From NCBI GenBank assembly GCA_034190875.2, contig CM067343.1, forward strand, positions 65,392,009 through 65,456,008: a DNA stretch of 64,000 nt. The letters run 5' to 3'. Shown here piece after piece: positions 1-9,503 of this stretch (position 1 is its first letter; each line of letters starts with the position of its first letter). The translations under genes were made by a program, and so were the position numbers. The stretch comes from Urechis unicinctus. Its lineage: Eukaryota; Annelida; Polychaeta; Xenopneusta; Urechidae. The notes below the pieces were generated by a model, which saw only the letters and a list, made by a program, of their open reading frames with translations, ran no database searches and was not told the origin of the DNA.

Positions 1-1011
1 CAGGCCCGTTCCAAACACATAATCAACCTTTGAAGAGGCATTCTGGAGGACCTTCTGATACCGTCGGATGGATGAAGGAATGTCCACTGGGGAGTTGATG
101 GCATCCTCAACGTTGGCCTGAAATTGCTTTTGAGCATCAAAAGACGTTCCAACACCTAGTATCTTTGAGCAGGTCTGTGCCTGAGCACTAAGAATGGCCC
201 AGACATAGGTCCGAATGCTGTCGTTAATTCGCTCAACGCCGGTCTGTGTAAAGCCCTCAGACGTGTCCAGTATGAAGGTACTCCAGGCCTCATCTGTTTC
301 AGGTCCCTGTGCTAGATGTAGAACAGCACCCATTTTCTCCTGAAAGGATTGTAGGTTACTCGCGTGGGCAAACCTGGCTTTGTATCCTTTTCCGCCTCAA
401 AGGCCATCCGTGTAGGGTCATAACGAACGTTTCGACCAGCAACCTTAACGACACTCCCGTAACCATACGCATCATGTGCATATAAGATACCAAGGCCACT
501 ATTAGCTACGGTTGCCTTCTGGCGCCAATCTGTGTTTGGTTTAACACCAAAGTTAGTGCAGTCTCTCATATGCTCTCTTGTCATATGTATTGTTATAGGG
601 GTCATAGGCATGATCCTGAGGTAGAGGCGCTTGCAGTTCTGCTAATAGGCAACGCACTGTGTAATAAAGGTAAAAGGTGTAGAGAGCTTTCACGAGTGGA
701 ATCCCAGCCTCGAGGTGATTGTGGGATGACACGCCGCAGCCGGCTGTTGCACACCACACTGCAAAGTTTGACTGGTTCTGCCAAAACTGCATTGGATTTG
801 TCAACCAGTCTTTTACTACTTTGTCCGCTGTTACCGGTGGCACCTTATAGTTACTGAATCGATCAGGAAACTTTGCTGTGAATGTACCGCCATTGTGAAC
901 GACTTGAATTGTTTTTCGGGTTAGTTTATCTCCCAAACCATATGGGGCTGGATACACCCCACCCGTTTCATATGTAGCTTTTCTATTGAAACTAAAGGCT
1001 TGTTTATTCAT
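1..1011 (-). pseudogene. Virus-like virion-type protein of unknown function, copy A (3' part continues off window)
   Basis: The reading starts at an ATG on the minus strand at 1011 (MNKQAFSF) and runs leftward past position 1, so its C-terminus is outside the window. It is broken: one frame covers 1011-553, a second covers about 580-312, and a third runs from about 325 to 1 (containing AWSTFILDTSEGF and YVWAILSAQAQT). The same protein is encoded again at 7400-8390, where the aligned segment reads YAWAILGAQAQT, so the three frames belong to one gene with at least two frameshifts. A C-terminal piece of the same family appears at 15340-15596. The role is unknown; its place beside fibre-like genes in a capsid gene cluster suggests a virion component, which is inference. 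Confidence 0.6.
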
Positions 1012-1020
1012 AGTGCTATG
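1009..1020. promoter_or_regulatory. Palindromic divergent start-codon junction, copy A
   Basis: The sequence CATAGTGCTATG is a near-perfect palindrome. Its left CAT is the minus-strand start of the virion-type gene and its right ATG is the plus-strand start of the fibre-partner gene, six bases apart. The same 12 bases occur at the same place in copy B (8388-8399). Confidence 0.5.
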
Positions 1021-1706
1021 TATCACACTCTGTCTAATGTCCAATGCGGCGACGCTGTGTCCCTGGAAAATGCTATTGAAAATAGTGCAGGTGATCTATA
1101 CGTAGGTCTTAGGTCAATCACGTATACTGTGGGTTGGTATCAGATGTGCCCCTTCTATGGCTGCCAGATGGTTCTGGGCTAGAGGGGTTAAACCGTTCCA
1201 GTCTCCTGTCTGGCCTCTGGAGCTTCAAGCGTATACAGGAGAAATTTGAACTTATAAGTCAGGATACTTTAGGTCCTAGTTTGGAGGTTGATGATTCAAC
1301 TGGGATTGTTACCCTCTCAGTTCCTCCTTCTGGGTCTTTACGATGTGACGGTGTATTAAAAATATTAGGTCTTGATGCCGGTCTGGGTAGAGGATGGATT
1401 CCTTCAGGTTTTCACAAAGGCGTCCGGCCGTGAACTTTAGCATCTTTAACCCACTTTATGTCCACCTCGATCAAGTCAGTACCACGCACAACATGCTTGA
1501 TAGTGCGCCCACTACGCTTCTTGAAGTTGTGGGTTGAGGGGGCTGCTCTTTTGGTGATATCACAAACATTGCTAATCCTGTGTCAAAACGTGTTACTGCC
1601 GGAGCTGTGAATGAGTTGAAGGTTCAGATAAGGGATAATAAGGGACGTATATTGAACAATCACGACCTTCCTATTGGTGTTGTTCTTCAATTTACAAGAT
1701 GTCAAT
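1018..1706 (+). pseudogene. Virus-like protein upstream of the fibre gene, copy A (frame-broken)
   Basis: It starts MYHTLSNVQCGDAVSL at 1018. The first frame fails near 1140; a second frame (1134-1433) continues with SGLWSFKRIQEKFELI and LEVDDSTGIVTLSVP; a further piece (about 1446-1706) contains MLDSAPTTLLEVVG and NIANPVSKRVTAGAV. All three blocks have counterparts in the copy B gene at 8397-8910, which shows they were one coding region. The 3' end overlaps the start of the next gene (ATGTCAATAA). I do not recognise the family; a small virion or fibre-base protein is a guess from position. Confidence 0.5.
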
Positions 1707-2357
1707 AAAAGCGAGTATTTATGGAACTCAACTGAAAGCGGATCAGGGCGGCGCCGACCTCTCGGAATATGCCACAAAGACCTATGTATCTATTGGTGAC
1801 TCAGAAAAAATGGATAAAAGTGGCGGTACCATGGCTGGAGACCTTGAAATGAGAGATAATAAAATCGTTCAGTTGGGAGACCCAATATCGCCTGAAGATG
1901 CTGCTAATAAAAGTATTTTGATGAGAGACACAGACAGCATCGCAGGGTCCTGAGAGAACACATAAACTCTCAGACAAAAGCCCTCATTACTATATGGGCA
2001 TAAGCAAGTGGCCCCCATCGCAGAGGATATGAGTGGTCGTTTCGCCATGGGGCTAGGGGTTGAGACTCACAAGACTCAACCTGTGGATATACCATGACAT
2101 GTGGTGGTAGTATCATTCGTATGGGGTTGTCTTCGGGTGTTGGTGCTGATACTGGTCCTATAGCAGTCGTTCCTGTTATTAATGGAACGAATCAATTGGT
2201 AGGAATAAGTAAGCCTGCTGACCAACGGGCTGTTGTAATATCTTTAGACCAGCCTTTACAGCTAGAACAAGGCAACGTAATTAACTTTTATACAACCACA
2301 CAAAACAGAGGGGCGACTTGGTCTGTAGCTTCACTCCTAATTGAACTTGACTTGTAG
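1699..2357 (+). pseudogene. Fibre-like virion protein, copy A (frame-broken)
   Basis: The N-terminal part (1699-1953) contains GGTMAGDLEMRDNKIVQLGD followed by PISPEDAANK, the 'M-x-G-D-L-x-M-x-x-x-K-I-x-x-L-x-x-P' repeat pattern of phage and virus fibre shafts. The C-terminal part (2094-2357) is about 87 residues of alternating beta-type sequence ending WSVASLLIELDL, resembling a compact beta-sandwich head. The two parts lie in different frames: the reading is lost near 1905-1950 and again at a TGA near 2061. The copy B gene (8901-9482) aligns throughout and carries the same late stop. In intact relatives these two regions would form one fibre protein; that is inference. Confidence 0.55.
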
Positions 2358-2374
2358 ACGTATAAAGCAGCAGT

Positions 2375-2982
2375 ATGAAACAACAACAAACGACTGCACC
2401 GTTAAATCGGGAGCTGCCTCCATGTGGTCTAGGGCAATCCTATCGGCTGAATGAGATCAGTCTTAAGAAGCAATACCTTGAGAAAGAAATTGAAAAATAT
2501 GGTGCTATGTACAAAAAATATAGGTGTGCAGTAAACTCAGTGGATGCTGTAGACACTGCTTTACTTGCTGTGGGTATGTGTCTTGGCGCAAGTGGTGCTG
2601 GTCTGATGTCTACAGTTGCTGCCCCAGTTGCTACATTTTTGGGGCTACGGGGGCTGTGTGCGGGCTGGTTGCGATCGCAGGAAAGGTCATCAGCAGGCGG
2701 CTCTCGATCAAGGTAAAGAAGCAGATTCAAATTCTGGCACATAGCAAACTAAACACGGTTACAGATATTATTTCGACGGCGCTTGAAGTTGGCTTTATCT
2801 CAGACGATGAGTTTAAACTCGTTTCGGCCGAGATCGAAAAATATACTCGAATGAAAAGCGACATTGAGGCTAAGATGTTGGCTAGGGTATCTCTACCCCT
2901 CTCACCGCCTAGATCGACGAGGGTCGCAGGAGGTGATCGTGCCGGTACCGGGTTAAGTGCAGCCGACCGACCGTCCATTTAA
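2375..2982 (+). pseudogene. Virus-like protein with two hydrophobic segments, copy A (one frameshift)
   Basis: It starts MKQQQTTAPLNRELPP 18 bases after the fibre stop. The charged N-terminal half (SLKKQYLEKEIEKY) looks helical or coiled-coil. It is followed by a Gly/Ala-rich hydrophobic stretch (about residues 63-100). Near 2640 the frame changes and the gene continues as AVCGLVAIAGKVISRRLSIK, then an acidic helical tail with ISDDEFKLVSAEIEKY. The copy B gene at 9504-10335 has the same layout. Proteins of this type are widespread in invertebrate genomes as unnamed predicted genes. The function is unknown; membrane association is inferred from the hydrophobic pair. Confidence 0.5.
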
Positions 2983-3004
2983 AGAGTGGTGTTTGTTAGG
3001 TAAA

Positions 3005-3936
3005 ATGGAGGTCACGATAAAATCTCTCTGCAATGATCATATTTGGATTCAAGCAAGTGGGATACCATGAGGAAGGGCTGCGTTTGAGGGAGTGACTACA
3101 CCGCCATCATAGGGCAAAACTACTTCAGGAGCTATAGTAAGAAGCTGACTGAAAAAAACTAGCAACGAGGGTGTTCGCTTTAGTGTGCCCTGCCTCTGGG
3201 GTACGACTTTTAGGAGGTTGCAATTGCGGTATTGGAGAAGGTGTATGACATCAAGGTCTACGGAAATAATATCTATATTGAGGGTGGCGCAACAGCCTAC
3301 TCTCCGGATGGCTTTTGTGAGCTACCTATCCGGCGGCGGTGTGGCCGGGAAGGTGGAGTGGATGCTGTCTGTCTGGGGCATCCTGAGGAGATTGTGCTGC
3401 TCGAGATAAAGTGCCCCTACACTCGGAGTCCTGGGAGGATAATTCCGAATATGTATAAGCCTCAGGTTCTGTTGGGGCTGCACCATAGTCCGGTGGCGAC
3501 CATCGGGGTGTTTGTCGATTGCGTTTTCAGGTTGTGCTCTTTTGAGGACCTGGGGAGGGCTGAGGCATATAACCAGGTGTATCACAAGGATCGGAAGAAG
3601 TTTACGGATACGGTGGCTTGTGGGTGGGCGGGGGTGGAGGTCCTTGAATACGCCGACTATGGCGCTAACGGGAGGTTTAATAATTGCCTGGAGGTGGAAA
3701 AGGAGCATCACGGTCCTTGGTTGGGGAGACCGAGTGAGACCACGGAGAGGCCGACAGGGGCTTTCTACTGTTGGAAGCTCTTTACGATGAGATTGAAAGC
3801 CGCTTGTCCTGATCCCGACTTTATCGAGAAGAATGATGCTAAGGTTGCCCAGTTTATTCAAAACCTCGACTGCGTGAAAAATGGAACGGGTAGACTTGGC
3901 TCCGGAATGTTTACGCTTAAGGACCTCTATAGATAA
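3005..3936 (+). pseudogene. YqaJ-type (lambda-exonuclease-like) nuclease, N-terminus degraded
   Basis: The open part is 3232-3936 (234 codons). It carries the PD-(D/E)XK pattern of the YqaJ/lambda exonuclease family: SPDGF (catalytic Asp, residue 26 of the open part), LEIKCPY (E58-x-K60) and the downstream KPQVLLGLHHS with the family Gln (residue 78). Such enzymes digest dsDNA 5' to 3' for recombination or replication and are common in dsDNA viruses. Upstream, 3005-3230 contains scattered in-family pieces (MEVTIKSLCNDHIW, TSNEGVRFSVP) in more than one frame with stops, so the N-terminal domain is disrupted. The core could still be translated from an internal start, but a functional enzyme is doubtful. 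Confidence 0.7.
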
Positions 3937-4261
3937 AGACCTTGGAGGTTGGTAGTATACATGGTAGCGGCTCCCTCTCCCCCTACCCCCATGTGGTCGT
4001 GGGTCCCTACCCCCCTGTGACTCATGGCTGCCCCTAACCCTGCGACTCACAGCCTACTCAGTGACCACTGGGCTAGCCGTGGCAGTGTCCTGTACAAGGA
4101 GTTGATCAATGATGGTATCAGGATCTATTAATATACGTATACACTTCAAAGGTCTAATATATTGGTGAACCCAGCGTTGGTAGGACACTACTACCCAGAT
4201 CAAGGTACCTTAACTGGTAACTGAGGCTGCGGCTGGTGTCATGGCAAACATCGCTTCAATC
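3937..4261. other. Unassigned spacer
   Basis: I see nothing recognisable here. The first 130 bases are C-rich on the plus strand; the rest has no convincing open frame. Confidence 0.4.
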
Positions 4262-4826
4262 GACGGCATATGCAGTAGGTTGATCAGTCTTCAGCAGCAG
4301 TTTTGCGTGCTTGGTCTTTGCTAGTAGCTGGCGTACTGCAGCATGTTTTCCCTTGTTGGGATCACATCATTCTCACGTAGGGTCTCTTCAAATGAGTCAC
4401 GGTCCTTGGTGTGAAAGAACACCACCCAGCGGGTCAGCTCACTTCAGCACTGGGTCCTTCAGCACAGAGTTGTACTTTTGGGTGAGGACCCAGACACTTT
4501 GCTGCGCATGGCGGCGCTAAAGGCCAGTTAGGATAACATGTCTTTCTCCTTGGTTAGGGCCTTTGTTGCCTCGCCCTTAAAACAATGGTAGAAAGCCCTC
4601 AAGTGGTCATGGAGCGCTCCCCTGGATCAACCACGTACAACCTCTGAATCATCCCACACCCATGCCCTTGACTGATAGGCCTCGTTGAAACGGATGGTAG
4701 GGCAGAGGATTACAATATGCTTAAAGGCACCTAAGAAGGGCCCTCGAGGATGAATACGGGTTTTCCTGTCTGCCCACAAGCAATAGCCGAACAGGGACCA
4801 TCTGGAAACTGAAACTTAGCAGACTG
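4262..4826 (-). pseudogene. A32-like (FtsK/HerA superfamily) genome-packaging ATPase relic
   Basis: Reading the minus strand from 4826, pieces in several frames follow the order of a packaging ATPase: FQFPDGPCSAIACGQTGK (degenerate Walker A), HIVILCPTIRFNEAYQSRAW, LHDHLRAFYHCFKGE, ALTKEKDMLS, then TRWVVFFHTKDRDSFEETL and RENDVIP. The residues fit the family that includes poxvirus A32 and Polinton/PLV ATPases, which pump DNA into capsids. Multiple stops and frameshifts interrupt it. It directly follows the capsid gene on the same strand, the usual pairing. A separate piece of the same gene occurs at 16451-16546. The family assignment rests on motif recall, not on a search. Confidence 0.6.
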
Positions 4827-5384
4827 CGCTGACGAACCGGCCATATTTAATGTTAAGTTGTGCATCCATAACAACAAACATATAGACGTTCAATTCACCG
4901 AGCGCCTCTGCTTTTTTTGTTATCTATATGGTAATACCCTCAGACGCATACTCAACGGCTCTGCCACTACCGTGCAGTTGGTCGTCATCACTCGTCCTTA
5001 AGTCGAACCACAGAGCATACTTGCTGGTTAGGTACTCTCCTAGGGACACCTCCGATAATGCTTTTACATGCTATCATCAATGGACATGACTTCATTGCCA
5101 GAAATCTTGATTGTCGTTTTCTTAACCAGGGCGCGACCCAGGTTTTGCATAACGCTGCAGTTAGCATCAGTCAAGATCAGTGTGATTGTAAAGGCCAGCC
5201 GTGCTGTACCTGGGACAATGACATCGTCTGCACCTAGATTGGGGAAGCGGACCAGCAGTTGTTGGTTCTGGTCAATAGGGCTTGGTTTGTTTGTAATAAC
5301 TACAGACTGTCGCACGCCCTTTACCCCAAGGGACTCGCGTATCCGGTGGTATGGATTTAGTTTGCGTCCATAAGTACTCGTCAT
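4816..5384 (-). pseudogene. Major-capsid-type protein with central deletion
   Basis: The ATG is at 5384 (MTSTYGRKLNPYHRIRESLG). The N-terminal part has jelly-roll-like strands (LLVRFPNLGADDVIVPGTA) and ends at KISGNEVMSIDDS near 5070. Immediately after, in another frame, comes what I read as the C-terminal part of the same family (SLGEYLTSKYALWFDLRTSD, then FVVMDAQLNIKYGRFV), ending at the TAA at 4816-4818. The central several hundred codons expected in a capsid protein of this kind are absent and the halves abut directly. This looks like an internal deletion plus a stop. The N-terminal motif resembles capsid-type proteins found in many aquatic invertebrate genomes; the double-jelly-roll assignment is inference. 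Confidence 0.6.
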
Positions 5385-5420
5385 GTTAAATAATAGCGAG
5401 TATATCTTTAACACATTAAC

Positions 5421-5692
5421 ATGGAAAAGTTTGATAACCCAACGTTTGACGCCACAGAGGAGGAGGGGGCTATGGGAGGGGAGAGGGATGAAACATTGAC
5501 GAAACTTTAGATACGTCTACTACGACTACTCCACCATGGGCTATTACTGAAATGCCTGCTGGGTTAACAGAAGATCAGGTGGGATACCAAGAAGAAACAA
5601 ATGTCTTAGTTACGAGGTGGGAGAATGCAGTGTCTAATCATGGGCTGCAGGCCCCTCTGGACTTTAGATCGTCCAAAGTTAATTGGGGCTGA
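5421..5692 (+). pseudogene. Acidic virus-like protein with FDNPTFD N-terminus (frameshifted)
   Basis: It starts at the ATG at 5421 with MEKFDNPTFDATEEEG, 36 bases from the divergent capsid start at 5384. A frame change near 5510 leads into TPPWAITEMPAGLTEDQVGY and ENAVSNHGLQAP before a TGA at 5690-5692. A related protein starts MEFDKPTYDNDRAMV at 16374 on the minus strand in the second relic, in the equivalent place. The function is unknown. The placement between capsid and coiled-coil genes suggests a minor structural protein. Confidence 0.45.
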
Positions 5693-6752
5693 GAGTGCAA
5701 GCTTCTGACAATTCCAACAAATTCCTTCCTAGTATAAATAAGTACGGTGGTACACAGCTCGGGCTCTTGGAGTGATCGATGAACTATCCAAAATGGAAGC
5801 AAAAGCCCTTCAAGGCATAGTCCAACAGCTGCTAAAGCCTAGTCAAGGTTCCCTTGCCTGTTGGCTGCGGGCCCTGTTTACATGTTACTGATATTCAATA
5901 GTCTTGCTAATAGTCTAGGCAAGGGTGCCGTCTTGAACTGATGCAGCATCCGTGTCTCTCGGTCACTCTTGGGTAATTTCGAGTCATTGTCTCTTACTGG
6001 TCAGTGTCACATTTTCCGAAGATTCGGAGCCATATTATTTTTGGTACGCTCCGTTTGAAAGAATTGTTGGCTCTGCTGCTTGATGGGTCGTGACTGTTCT
6101 GTGAATGTGGCTGCTGGGACGGGGAAACATTTTGCTACACGTTGTTAGCTACTGCTCTCGATGCAATGCTTGGAATGGGTCAGGGTTCGACACCAATGGT
6201 TGTCCGCTTGCCGGAACAAGTAATTTGCCAAGTCAACTTATCCAACCAGACGAGTGATTTTTATGAGACGGGCACACATTCTACAACACCCCAATTTGTT
6301 GTTTCACGCTGAGTGGCACCATTAATCACACAGTCGGCAAGAGAAGCAGACACACAAATGGTTCTTTTTAACTGACTATTACGTAAACATACTAACATGC
6401 AGCTAAGCGATTAAAGCACTTGTTGTGGTGCCAATAATTCCACAAGACATTCAATGTGTTCTCATTGGATGCAAACCACAACAATGTACATGACGTCACA
6501 TACAACCGAGGGTGCGTATCACAAGCCAGTTTCGTGAGCCAGACGCGCGCGACTAAGGTCAATTTGGGTCACAACCTTTGTGTTGATTGGTCAGGAAGAT
6601 TAACGAGCGTGTCTAATGAATATTCGGACGCATCGGTTTTAGACCTTGTCTTGTCTTAGACTCTAGGGCGAGAAGCGTAGCGGAACCCCTTGAGTCTGGG
6701 ATACAGACTAGCTAAAGCCGCAGAGAAGTAAGAAACGTGCAGCCCCGAAGCC
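5693..6752. other. Unassigned region between virus-like genes
   Basis: There is no frame I can defend. A short piece near 5780-5870 (IDELSKMEAKALQGIVQQL) may be a remnant of the preceding gene. From about 6400 the sequence looks host-like and includes a perfect TGACGTCA palindrome (CRE-type) at 6491-6498; that may be chance. Confidence 0.35.
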
Positions 6753-7386
6753 GTGACAGAGCATGGTTGTGTCGATGAAACAAGCTTCATAGAGGGCGTT
6801 CATAACGCCATAGAAGACATGGGTACTCAAACAAATGGTCCGCCACTCAGGGAGCTTATTGAGCTTCACAAGGCTATGCAGACCCAGAAGGGTGAGATGG
6901 TCAACAACCTAACTGAGCTGGAAGGGGAGATAAACCAGCGGGAAGCTAAAATGGCAAGACTAGAGGAGGATGGAAGGGGCAAAGACACAATGCTAGCTGA
7001 GCGTGTGCGCACCCTGTTCCGGGAGCAAGGGGCTACAATCGCCTCCATCCTCACTGCGGTTGGATAGGCAATCTATACCCTGGAACTTGCTTTGACTGGT
7101 GGAGGATACCCTAGTGCCACCCCTGCACCAACACCGACGCCAGCTGACAAAGGAATGGATTGAAAAACAGCTGAACTCCTTGGTAAACGTCCTGAAGGGC
7201 CTAACCAGTAAGGCAGATACTGCCCTTCCAGGGATCATTGGCTCCATCGTATCATGGCTGCTCAAGTCAGCTGCAAAGGTGGCTGGTTGGATGGCAGAGC
7301 ATGTATGGGCCACAGTTGTGGCAATGGGGGGAGTTATTCTCCTGATACTCCATGACCTACTACGTAGCAAGCCAAAGCACAACTAA
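6753..7386 (+). pseudogene. Coiled-coil, Pro-rich, membrane-anchored virus-like protein (frame-broken)
   Basis: The first frame (6753-7067) reads DETSFIEGVHNAIEDMG, then a heptad-rich helix (LHKAMQTQKGEMVNNLTELE) and ends ATIASILTAVG. A short Pro/Thr-rich piece (YPSATPAPTPTPADKG, about 7108-7155) lies in another frame. The final frame (to 7386) gives KEWIEKQLNSLVNVLKGL, LPGIIGSIVSWLLKSAAK and a C-terminal transmembrane helix (WATVVAMGGVILLILHDLL). I read these as one gene broken by two frameshifts, because the relic at 15603-15925 shows the same blocks in the same order. No in-frame ATG is obvious at the 5' end. The role is unknown; a spacer plus tail anchor suggests a virion membrane or vertex component. 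Confidence 0.5.
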
Positions 7387-7399
7387 GCTTATTTGCGTT

Positions 7400-8390
7400 T
7401 TAACCTACAATAAGAGCGGTTTTCTCATCCTCGTGCGCCTTTCCTACAGGGGGTGGTCTATCAGGAACGCCGTTTGGGACAAGTGGAGAGGGGTTGCCTC
7501 TATCATCATGAGTTGAAAGAATCCTCAATATTAGCCTGAAACTGCTTTTGGTGTCAAAGAATGAGCCTGTACCTAGTATCCCTGAGCGGGTCTGCGCCTG
7601 AGCGCCAAGAATAGCCCAAGCATAGATTCGAATCGTGTTGTTAATCCGTGTAATACCTGTGGCTATGAATCCCTCAGGTTTTTCAAGTATGTAAGCACTC
7701 CAGGCGGTGCTTGCACCCGCATGGTCTTGCTTTATATAATCAATATGTAGCTTGCCGCGCTGGAAAACAAAGCCGTCGGTGGATTTGTAAAAGGTTTGCC
7801 TGACGGATTCGTACAAGTGGGTGTTTTCATAATTAGTGATTGGCCGTAATACGTGTGTCTCGGGGTCGGTGGAGTAGACCCGCCTGAGGCCCTGGTTTCC
7901 ACCTTTTATCCTCCAACCGGTATTTTCGGCAATGCCGAACTCATGGCAGAGTTCATGGTAGATGCTCTTGTCAAAGGTATTATCGGTGGCTGACCATGTA
8001 GCGTCATCTGGTAGTGCAACCCTCATTTCGTTCTCCGAATGGTGTAGTACACGTGAAACCCATATAGATCCCTTATTGGTGGAACTCCAGAGTTAAGGTG
8101 GTCCAACGCAGATACACAGCAGCCGGAGGTTGCGCACCATAGAACAAAATTTACCTGGTTCTGTCAGCATTGCATGTGGTTGGTTCTCCAGCCAACTACA
8201 AGTTTATCCTCGCATATGTTTGGCACCAAGTAGTGCTCAAACAGGTTGAAGAACTCCGCGTTGAACGCCTCTGTACTGTTGTCTGCTTGCACCTGGATGA
8301 GGAGATGTGTCAGCTGCTCAGCTGTAATTTGGGGTGGATACAGCGGGCCCGGTTTGTATGCATCATTTCTATTGAATCATAAGGCTTCAT
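7400..8390 (-). pseudogene. Virus-like virion-type protein of unknown function, copy B
   Basis: The long open part is 8026-7400 (208 codons, from MRVALPDDATW). It includes GWRIKGGNQGLRRVYSTDPE, STAWSAYILEKPEGF and IRIYAWAILGAQAQT, matching copy A at 1-1011. The N-terminal third (8390-8030) is in different frames, with an early shift near 8375 and a stop within the block equivalent to copy A MQFWQNQSNFAVWCATAGCG. The 3' end diverges from copy A after SFFDTK, so its C-terminal tail is not homologous or is shifted. It is divergent from the plus-strand gene at 8397, six bases away. Confidence 0.55.
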
Positions 8391-8399
8391 AGTGCTATG
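8388..8399. promoter_or_regulatory. Palindromic divergent start-codon junction, copy B
   Basis: CATAGTGCTATG is identical to positions 1009-1020. The minus-strand ATG and plus-strand ATG are again six bases apart, although the flanking coding sequences have diverged. Confidence 0.5.
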
Positions 8400-8910
8400 T
8401 ATCAAACTCTGACAAAAGTTCAAAGCGACGAGGCTGTGTCCTTGCAAAATGCTATTGACAACAGTACAGGCGATCTATGTGTTGGCCTAAGGTCAATCAC
8501 GTATACTGGGGGCTGGTACAATCTCAAATCAAAAGAGACATACAATGGCGGTCAAGGACTTCAGAAGAGGGAGGATCTGTCCAATTAAAACCTGGTCTCT
8601 GGAGTTTCAGCCTTCTTCAGCAGCAGATTATATCAATAGGTCTTAGTTTAGATGTTGATGCTGTTAATGGGATATTTATGTCCACCTCGATCAAGTAAGT
8701 ACCACGCACAACATGCTAGATGGTGCGCCCACTACGCTTCTTGAAGTTGTTGGCTTAGAGAGTGGTTCTTTCGGTGATATTATAACCACAAACATCGCTA
8801 ATCCTGTCTCTAAGCGTGTTACTAGCGGAACTGTGCTTGATAAGGGACGTCTATTGATCAACCACGACTTTCCTATTAGCATTGTTCTTGAACTCGCGAA
8901 ATGTCACTAA
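8397..8910 (+). pseudogene. Virus-like protein upstream of the fibre gene, copy B (frame-broken)
   Basis: It begins MYQTLTKVQSDEAVSLQNAI and follows copy A to GLRSITYTGGWYN. The reading then passes to a second frame (about 8570-8680: LKPGLWSFSLLQQQ, LDVDAVNG) and to a third (8713-8910: APTTLLEVVGLESGSFGD, NIANPVSKRVTSG). It is shorter than copy A in the middle. The last codons overlap the start of the fibre gene by ten bases (ATGTCACTAA, 8901-8910), as in copy A. Confidence 0.5.
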
Positions 8911-9482
8911 AAACGAGTATTTATGGACCTAGGCAAAAATCGGCATACTCTGGAGATACTATGACTGGAGACCTTGAAATGAGAGAGAATAAAATCGTTC
9001 AGGTGGGAGAGCCAATATCGCCTAAAGATGCTGCTAATAAAAAGTATATTGATGCGCAACACAGACAGCATCGCAGGGACCTGAGAGAACACGTAAACTC
9101 GCAAAGGAAACATCTCATTACTATATGGGCAGAAGCAAGTGGCGCCCTTCGCATAGGATATAAGTGGTCGTTTGGTGATGGGGCCACGGGTTGAGACTCA
9201 CGAGACTGTGGATATACGATGTTATCGAATGGTAAGATCATTTGTATGGAGTTGTCTTCTGGTGTGGGCGCTGATTCTGGTGCTATAGCAGTCGTTCATG
9301 TTATTAATGGAACCAACCAAGTGGTAGGAATAAGTAAACCTGCTGACCAACGGGCTGTTGTAATATCGTTTGACCGGCCTTTACAGCTAGAACAAGGTAA
9401 CATTATTAACTTTTATACAACCACTCAAAACAGAGGGGCGACTTGGTCTGTAGCATCACTCCTGGTTGAACTTGACCTGTAG
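8901..9482 (+). pseudogene. Fibre-like virion protein, copy B (broken before the C-terminal domain)
   Basis: The frame 8901-9194 carries the shaft-type motif (GDTMTGDLEMRENKIVQVGE) and PISPKDAANKKYIDAQHRQH, then IGYKWSFGDGATG before a TGA. The C-terminal beta-rich domain follows in another frame (9219-9482; INFYTTTQNRGATWSVASLL). The break falls at the same site as in copy A, with the same GGTTGAGACTCAC context. The shaft part is better preserved than in copy A. Confidence 0.55.
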
Positions 9483-9503
9483 ACTTATGTATAAAACAGC
9501 AGT

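Noticed and set aside
3322-4050. 242-codon minus-strand frame opposite the exonuclease
   Set aside because: Antisense shadow of the YqaJ-type gene, which has recognisable catalytic motifs on the plus strand.
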